From an uncultured Clostridia bacterium (GTDB lineage Bacteria > Bacillota > Clostridia > TANB77 > CAG-508), in the NCBI GenBank assembly GCA_947593355.1, contig CANQDO010000076.1, forward strand, positions 1 through 49,694: 49,694 nt of DNA, read 5' to 3'. Of this stretch, positions 12,601-21,600 are shown piece after piece. Within the stretch, counting starts at the first letter, position 1, and each line of letters opens with the position of its first letter. A program made the translations under genes and the position numbers. Below the pieces are notes generated by a model, which was not told where the DNA came from, made no database searches, and saw only the letters and a list, made by a program, of their open reading frames with translations.

Positions 12601-15600
12601 ACAGGAAAGAAAAAAGACGGTAGCAGATTAGCAAATGGAGATAAAATTGAAAATACAGGTTATATAGAGCATACAGGTGGAACTAGAGATGATTCAACAA
12701 CAGAAAATACCTATATAGAACCTATTATTAGTAGTGCGAAAAAAGCAGAAATTTTTGTAGAAGAAGAACAACCAGCACAAAGAGACTATGCATTAAGAGG
12801 AGATACAATTAAATATACAATAACAGTAAAGAATACAGGAGCATATAAAGGAAAAGTAACAATAAAAGATAGTATTCCAGAAGGAACAACATTTGTAGCA
12901 GATAGCATTAAAGTTACTGGAGCACCAGATGCCTTAGAAAGTTATGGAGAAACAGATTTAACAGAAAACGGAATAACAGTTACAGTTCCTGCAGCTAATG
13001 ATAAAAATCATAATACAGAAATTGATGATACTGAAGCAGGAATAGTAGTATTAACATTTAAAGTAACAGTAGATAAAATGCAAGGAGAAGAAACTACAAA
13101 GAAGATAAACAATATAGCAACAGTAACACATAAAAAGGTTCAAGATGATCCAGAAGAACCAGAAATAAAACAAGAACCAAATGCAGAAGTAACAGTAAAG
13201 AGACCAGAAATTAAAGTAGAAAAATTTGCAACAGCATCAACTGAAACTAATAATGTTACTGTAGGAGATTCAATAACATATAGAATAGTATTTACAAACT
13301 CAGGAGATGCAGAAGGTAAAGTAAAAGTAAAAGATGTAATACCTGACCATACTGAGTTAGAAGCACAGACTATAAAAATAAATGATAGTGGTACATATCT
13401 TGGAAAAGACTTAAATATAAATGGAGAGCAAACATTAAATGATGGAATAGAAATTACAGTACCTGCTAAAACAGAAAGAGGAAATGGAGAAGTAACATTA
13501 GAATTTGTAGTAGATGTACAAGATACAGATGACCAAACTACGATAGAAAACTTTGCAACTGTAAATAAAGATACAACAGATCCAGAATCACAAGATAAAC
13601 AAACCAATAAAGTAACAAACAAATATGTTGAGCCAGTTATTGAAAGAGAAAAAACAGCAACAATAGAAAATGTAAAAGATAGAACATATGCAATGGAAGG
13701 AGACAGAATCAAGTACACAATTACAGTTACAAATAAAGGTGGACTTGAAAAACTAGTAACAATTAAAGATGATGCTCCAAAAGGAACAAAATTTGTACAA
13801 GATAGTATAGAAGTTGAAGGAGCAACTGACATAAGAGATGATTATACATTAGAAGAGTTAAAAGGTGAAGGAATAAATGTTACAGTACCAGCAGCAGAGG
13901 ATATTGATGAAGATGGACAAATAGGAGAAGAAGAAGAAAAGAAAGTAACTCTAAGCTTTATAGTAGAAGTAGAAAAATTACAAGATGGAAAATATACAAC
14001 AATAATAGAAAATACAGCAACTGTAGATGGAACGCAGACACCAAAAGTAGAAACAACAGTAAATAAGGCAAACATTGAAGTAGAAAAAACTTCAGAAACA
14101 GCAAAAAAGGTAAAAGTAGACGATAAAATAACATATAAAATAACAGTAACAAACAAAGGAGAAGCAGTAGGTGAAGTAACTTTAAAAGATAAAGCACCAG
14201 AAGGAACAGAATATGAAAGCCTAACAGTAGAGCCAAATACACCAGATTATACATATGAAAAATTATCTTCAGAAGGTGGATTAAAAGTTACAATACCAGC
14301 AGCACAAGATACAAATGGAAATAAAACTATAGAAGAAAACGAATATACAAAAGTAACATTAACATTAGTAGTAAAAGTAACAGGAAAGGGTACAGGAGAA
14401 ATAGAATTAAATGATGGTTATACTATCAAAAATGTTGCGAAATATACAGTAGATGGAAAAGAAACAGATACTGATGAAGTAACACATGAATATGTAAAAC
14501 CTGTTATTAGTAGTGCAAAAGTATCAAATGTTGCAGAAGACGATAAAGTAGAATCTGGAGATGAAATAACATATACAATTACCGTAACAAATAAAGGTGG
14601 ATTAGAAACAACTGTAAAAGTAGCAGATAAAGCACCAGATGGAACGAAATTTAAACCAAATAGTATAAAAGTAAATGGACAATTAACAGAAGACGGAGAA
14701 GAACAATTAACAGCAGGAATAAACGTTCCAGTAAAAGCACAAGTTGAAGATACACCAGGAACAGGAACATTAGAGTTTACAGTAACAGTAAATTCAATGA
14801 ATGAACTTGAAAATGGAGCTACAATAAGCAACGTCGCTACAGTAGATGGAGATGAAACAGAAGAAGTACAAGATACTTATGCAAAACCAATCATTACAAG
14901 TGAAAAAATTGCTCAAGTAGTTGTAGGTGAAGATATACAAGAAAGAAGAGACTATGTAGCAGAAGGTGAAACAATAAGATATACAATAACAATAAAGAAT
15001 AGTGGAGATGCAGAAGGAACAGTTAAAGTAAAAGATAGAATGCCACAAGAAGTACAATATTCTGCAGATGTAAAAATAAAAGTAAACGGAGAAGAAGATT
15101 CTAATTATACAGTACAACAATTAGTATCAGATGAAGGAATTCAAGTTAAAGTTCCAGCAAAAACAGATGATGGAGATGGAAAAGTAACTTTATCATTTGA
15201 TGTAACAGTAGGAACAGGATTTGCAAATGAAGCAAATGGCTATACAACAACCATTACAAACAATGCAACAATAACACATAACGGAGAAGAGCAAACAGCA
15301 AAAGCAGAAACAACATTAAAGAAAGAGCACATAACATCAACAAAGAAAGGAACAATACAGAATGCAGACGATAGAAACTATGCATTAGAAGGAGATGTAA
15401 TTGAATATACTATAACAATAGAAAATGACGGAACATTAGAAAAAGATGTAAAAGTTATAGATAAAGATGTAAAAGGTGCACAAATTATAGACAAAATAAA
15501 AGTAGAACCAGATCAAAATGGTGTAAGTGAATTTAATCCTCAAGACCTAACAACAGGAATAACAGTTACAGTTCCAGCAAAAACAGAATCAAATGGAAAA

Positions 15601-18600
15601 GTAACAATAACATTTAAAGCAAAAGTAGATAATTTAACTGAACAAACATATACAGGAACAGTATCAAATACTGCTCAAGTAGATGATACCCCTGTACCAT
15701 CAACAGGAGTAACAGTAAATAAACCAAATATTACAGCTACAAAGACTTCTACAGTAGAAAATGGAATAAATACATTAAAAGCAAATGAAGTAACAAACGG
15801 AACAAAATTAAAATATACAATAACAGTAAATAACATAAACGGAACAGCACCAAAGACAGTAAAAGTAAAAGATACTATTCCACATGAAGTACAATTTGTA
15901 AGTGGAAGTATTGTAGTAGATAATCAACGAGAAGAATCTAAGGAAGAGCAAGATTTAATAAACGGTATAGACCTAACATTAAATCCAGGAGAAACAAAGA
16001 CAATAGAATTTGAAGTAACAGTACAAGACTGTGAAGACGATACAAATATAGTAAACAAAGCAACAGTAGATGAAGCAGAAGTACAAGCAGAAAATAAATA
16101 TGTTGAACCAAAAATTAGCGCTACAAAAGTAGGAAAAGTACAAGGAGCAGAAGATAGAGGTTACGCATTAGAAAAAGACATAATTGAGTACACTATAACA
16201 ATAAAAAATGAAGGATTACTAGCAAAAGATGTAAAAGTAACTGATAGTAATATAGCAGGAGCTCTAGCAGAAGGAAAAGTAACAGTAGCTCCATTACCAC
16301 CAGAGGGACCACAAGAAGGTTATGACGTAACAGATTTAACATCAGAAGGAATAACAGTAAGAGTACCAGCTGCAACAAAATCAGAAGAAGGAGTTGTTAC
16401 ACCAGCAGAAGTAACATTAACATTTAATGCAAGAGTAAATGCAATACCAGAAGGTTATGAAGCACAAGTAACAAATACAGCAAATGTAGATGAAAAAGAC
16501 GTAACATCAACACCAGTGGATGTAAAGAAACCACATATAGTAGCTTCTAAATCATCAGATAAGCAAGAAAAAACAGTAAAAGCAGGAGACACAATTACAT
16601 ATACAATAACATTAGATAACCAAGGAACAGCCCCTGGAACAGCATTAGTAAAAGATGAAAAAATAACTCAAACACAAGGAATTTCATATACAAGAGAAGC
16701 AACAGTTACAGTTACAGGAGTAGAAGGATTAGACAATAAGACAATAGGTGACTTAATAGGCGAAGGAATTAGTGTAGAAGTACCAGCAGGAAAACAAGTA
16801 ACACTTTCATTTACAGTATCAGTTACAGGAGACTCATTAAATAATAAAGCAGAAATAACAAACGTAGCTAGTGTAAATGGACAAAATACACCAGAAGTAA
16901 CCGACACATTTGTAAAACCAATAATAGAAGTTACAAAGAAAGCAGAAATAAGAGATAAAGTACAAGATAGAGACTATGCAGTAGAGGGAGACACAATTAT
17001 CTATACTATAGTAATAGCAAATAAAGGTGGAGCAGAAGGAACAGTTAAAATTAAAGAAGAAATGCCAGCAGAAGTAAGTTATGAAGAAAGCGGAAAAGTA
17101 ACAGTAAAGGACGTAACAGACGGAGAAACAGGAGAAGAAAAAGAACAATATACAATACAAAACTTATTAGAAGGACAAAATGTAACAGTAGAAGCAGGTA
17201 AAACATTAGAATTAAGCTTTGAAGTAACAGTAGAACCATTTGGAGATACAGAACAAGGTACAACAAAGAAAGTAGTAAACAAAGTTGTTGTAAATGATAA
17301 AGAAGATGAACCAAAACAAGCAGAAATAACAGTAAATACTGCAGATATAGCAGGAAGTAAGAAAGCAGAAATAATGGATGGAGCAGAAGGATTAGAAGAA
17401 AATCAAGTAACAAAAGGAACAAAGATAAAATACACAATAACTGTAACAAATAATGGAGATGCAGACGGAAAAGCAGTTGTAAAAGATATTGTACCAGAAG
17501 GAACAAAACTTGTACCAGATAGCGTACAAGTTGATGGAGATCCAAGTCACTCAATAAGTCAAGAATACAGCGAAGAAACAAAACAAATAGAAGAAACAGT
17601 AACAGTAAAAGTAGGCGGAAATGTAAAAGTAAGCTTTGAAGTAATAGTAGAAGACTTAGAAGATGGTAAAACAATTCAAAACTCTGCTTCAGTAAATGAT
17701 GGATCAACAACTAGTGTACAACATACATATGTAGAGCCAGTAATTACTGCTACAAAATCAGCAAGTCCAGAAACTGGATCAAAAGTAGTAGCAAATCAAG
17801 AAATTAAATACACAATTACAGTAACAAATACTGGTAGAGCAAAAGCAACAGCAACAGTAAAAGATGAAATACCAGACGGAACAATATTTAAGGAAAGAAG
17901 CATAAAAGTAAAAGGAGCAGAAGAATCAGAAAAAGATGCTTCAAGCTTAAGAGAAGGTATTCAAGTAGAGGTACCAGCAGCAACAGATCTAGATGGAAAT
18001 GGAATAATAGATGATGGAGAAGAAGGAAAAGCTACAGTAGAATTTACTGTAAAAGTTAAACCAGAAAATGAAATGGATGATTTAGCAACAATAGAAAACG
18101 AAGCTACAGTAACAGAGCCAAAAACAGATGCAAATATAACAACACCAACTGTAACACATACTTATACAGAGCCAAATATCACAGCTTCAAAGACAGCACA
18201 AGTTACAGAAAGAAAAGATCCAAAAAATGCAAGCGGATTATCAAATACTCAAGTTACAGTAGGAGATAAAATTAAATATACAATTACAGTAACAAACAGT
18301 GGACATGCAGATGGAACAGCTGTAGTAAAAGATGTTCTTCCAAAGGGTGTACAATATAGTGATGAATTTACAGTAGTAGGAGACAAATCAGGAGCATTAC
18401 ATGACATTAATCAATTAACATCAGAAGAAGGAATGACTGTAACAGTACCAGCAAAAACTGGTGAAGAAAATGGAAAAGTAACAATAAGCTTTACAGTAAC
18501 AGTAGTAGATGGTCAAGATGATAATGCAATGAGCAACGGTGATAAAATAGTTAACAAAGCTACAGTAAATGGAAATATAACAACTGAAGAAGTAACACAT

Positions 18601-21600
18601 ACTTATGTAGAGCCAGATATGACAGCTAAGAAAGAGGCTGAAATAGTAGGATTAGATGATGTAAAATTAGAAAGAAACTATGCATTAGAGGGAGATACAA
18701 TTAAATACACAATTACAGTAACAAATAAAGGTGAAGCAAATGGACAAGTAACAATTAAAGATACAATTCCACAAGGAACTTCATTTGTACCAGAAAGCAT
18801 AAAAGTTGATGGAGCATTAGATACTAAGGAAAGCTATGATTTAAGTGATTTAACATCAAACGGAATAATAGTTACAGTACCAAAAGCAAATAACGCAGAT
18901 GAAGATCCAGAAATATCAGAAGCAGAAGAAACAAAAGTAACAGTAACATTCAAAGTAACAGTAAACCCAATGGGTGAAGATGAGTTAACAGAGAAAATAA
19001 AAAATACAGCTGATGTAAACGGTAAAGAAGTACCATCAGAAGATGTAGAAGTAGATAAACCACAAATTTCTATAACAAAATCTTCTGACCCAGAAAATAA
19101 AGCTAAAGTAAAAGCAGGACAAGATATAACATATTCTATAAAGGTTGCAAATAAAGGAACAGCACCAGAACAAGTATTAATTAAAGATACAATACCAGCA
19201 GGAACAGAATATGTAGTAGAAGATGGCATAACAGTAGAGTCAAGTGACGGCTCTGTAGAAGACTTACACGAAACATACACATTAGAACAATTAACAGAAA
19301 ACGGAATTGAAGTAAAAGTACCAGCAGGAAAAGATAGTAATAATGATGGAAATATAAGAGATGATGAAGCTGGAACAGTAACAGTAAGCTTTAAAGTAAA
19401 AGTAACAGGAAAAGGAAAGACAAACGGACAATTTATTGAAAACACAGCTGAAGTAGACGAAGAACCAGAAAACGGTGAAAATATACCAAGAAGATCAAAT
19501 AAAGTACAACATGAATATATAGAAGCAATAATTTCAAGTATAAAGACTGCACATACACAATATGAAAAAGCATATGTAGTAGCAGGAGAAGAAATAACAT
19601 ATACAATTACATTAACAAATGATGGAGACTTAGAGAAAGAAGTACTTGTAAAAGATACAATTCCACAAGGAACAGACTTCGTTGAAGAATCACTTGAAGT
19701 TAAGAGTGGAGAAGATACTATATCACATGAAATAAGTGAATTAACTGGAGAAGGAATTAGAGTTAAAGTACCAGCAGCTACAGAAGAAACACCATTAGTT
19801 TCAAGAACAAGCGGAATAGCTACAATAACATTCAAAGTTAAAGTAAAAGAAACTAAAGACTTAACAGATGTAACAGACATTATAAACGTAGCAGAAGTAA
19901 ACAAAGATCCAGATAATACACCAGAACCAGGATCAGAAAATCCAAATGTACAACGTCCAGAAGTAACAACACCATTAGTAAGTTATGAAAAGACTGCAGA
20001 AATAACAAGAGCAGAAGAACCTCAAGAAGACCTAGAAAGTACATTACAAGAAAATCAAGTAACTGTAGGAGACACAATAACATATACAATTACTGTAAAG
20101 AATAAAGGTACTAAGGAAGTAACAGGAATTACAATAGAAGATAAAGTACCAGATGGAACAGAGCTTATAAGAATAGATAAAGAAGAAACTTTACCAACAG
20201 ATAAGGGAAGCTATGAAGATACTACAAATACAATTACATGGACAGTAAACGAAATAGCACCAGGAACAACAAAACAAGTAAGTTTTACAGTAAAAGTAAA
20301 ATATACAGAAGATGAAGAAGTAACAATAACTAACGTAGCTAAAGTAGACGATAAAGAAACAAATACAACAGAACATGAATATGTAAAACCAGAGCCAGAA
20401 TTAATAGAAAAGAATGTAACAAAGACATCTTCAACACCAGAGATAGTAACAAAAGAAGGAAGAGTATCTTATGAAGTAACATTCAAAGCAAAAGTAGATA
20501 AATTTGTAGGAAAAGCAAAGATAACAATGATAGATACTTTACCATACCCATTAGATTTAGAAGAAATGCAACAAATTGCAGAGGAAAACGGAATAGATAC
20601 TTCAGAAGAAAATTGGCTAGAACAACTATTCAAGGGCGGAAAATATGCACAAACAGATAATGATGACGGAAGCAAGAAATATACAATTACATGGGAAGAA
20701 TATGCAGAAGATATAGATACATTCAAAGATGGCAATGTTCAAGAAATAACAAGAACAAAGACATTAGAATTAAAATATGCATACGGCAAATTAGACGGAA
20801 CAGTTAGCGAGTTAGTAAATAAAGTAGAAGCTAAGATAGACTTAATAGAACCATCAGATGATGGAGATGAAATTGTAAAACCAGACGAAGATCCAGCAGA
20901 AGCAGAAGTAAAAATACCAATGAAAATAGAGTCAACAGTTACAACACATCACTACATCTACGATCCAGAATTACCAGAAGGAGAACAATACACAACTGAA
21001 CAATTAGCAGATGATGAACAACAAACAGGAAAAATAGGTGAACATTATACAACAGAACCATCAAATCAAGTACCTGCAAACTATGAGTGTAAGAATTCAA
21101 CACCTGAAGGAAAAGACGGATTATTTGAAGATGAAGATAAAGAAGTAACTTACTACTATCAATTAAAAACACCACAAGTTTCAAGTCAAATAGATAAAAC
21201 AATTGTAGTAAAAGAAGGCGGAGCAGTAAAAGAAGAAAAAGCAGAGGAAGAACCAGATGTAGTAACTACAAAAGTATTAACAAAAGAAGGCGGACTTGTA
21301 GAATATGACATAACATACACAGCACATGTAAAAGATTACATTGGTAAAGTAAAAGTAGAAATAGTAGATACATTACCAGCACCAATAGATAAATCTAAGT
21401 CAGATTTACAAGATGGAGAATATAGTGAAGAAGACAATACAATAACATGGACAGAAACTATAAATGATGTAGATACTTTTGCAGGCAACGGTGAAGAATA
21501 TGCAGACGGAACATTTACAAAGACATTTACAAAACACATATCAGTAGTATATGTAGTTGAAGATAAAGTAGCAGAGTTAGAAAACACTGTAACAGGATCA

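Noticed and set aside
18834..19904. Long minus-strand ORF of 356 codons inside the giant gene
   Set aside because: It is a shadow of the A-ending codon bias and repeat structure of the plus-strand gene. It is rich in Ser/Val/Phe with no known domain, and similar shadows occur at 6579-7304 and 13140-13832.
4710..20390. Nucleotide tandem repeat or CRISPR-like array
   Set aside because: The repetition is at protein level with diverged DNA. There are no short identical direct repeats with spacers and no cas genes.
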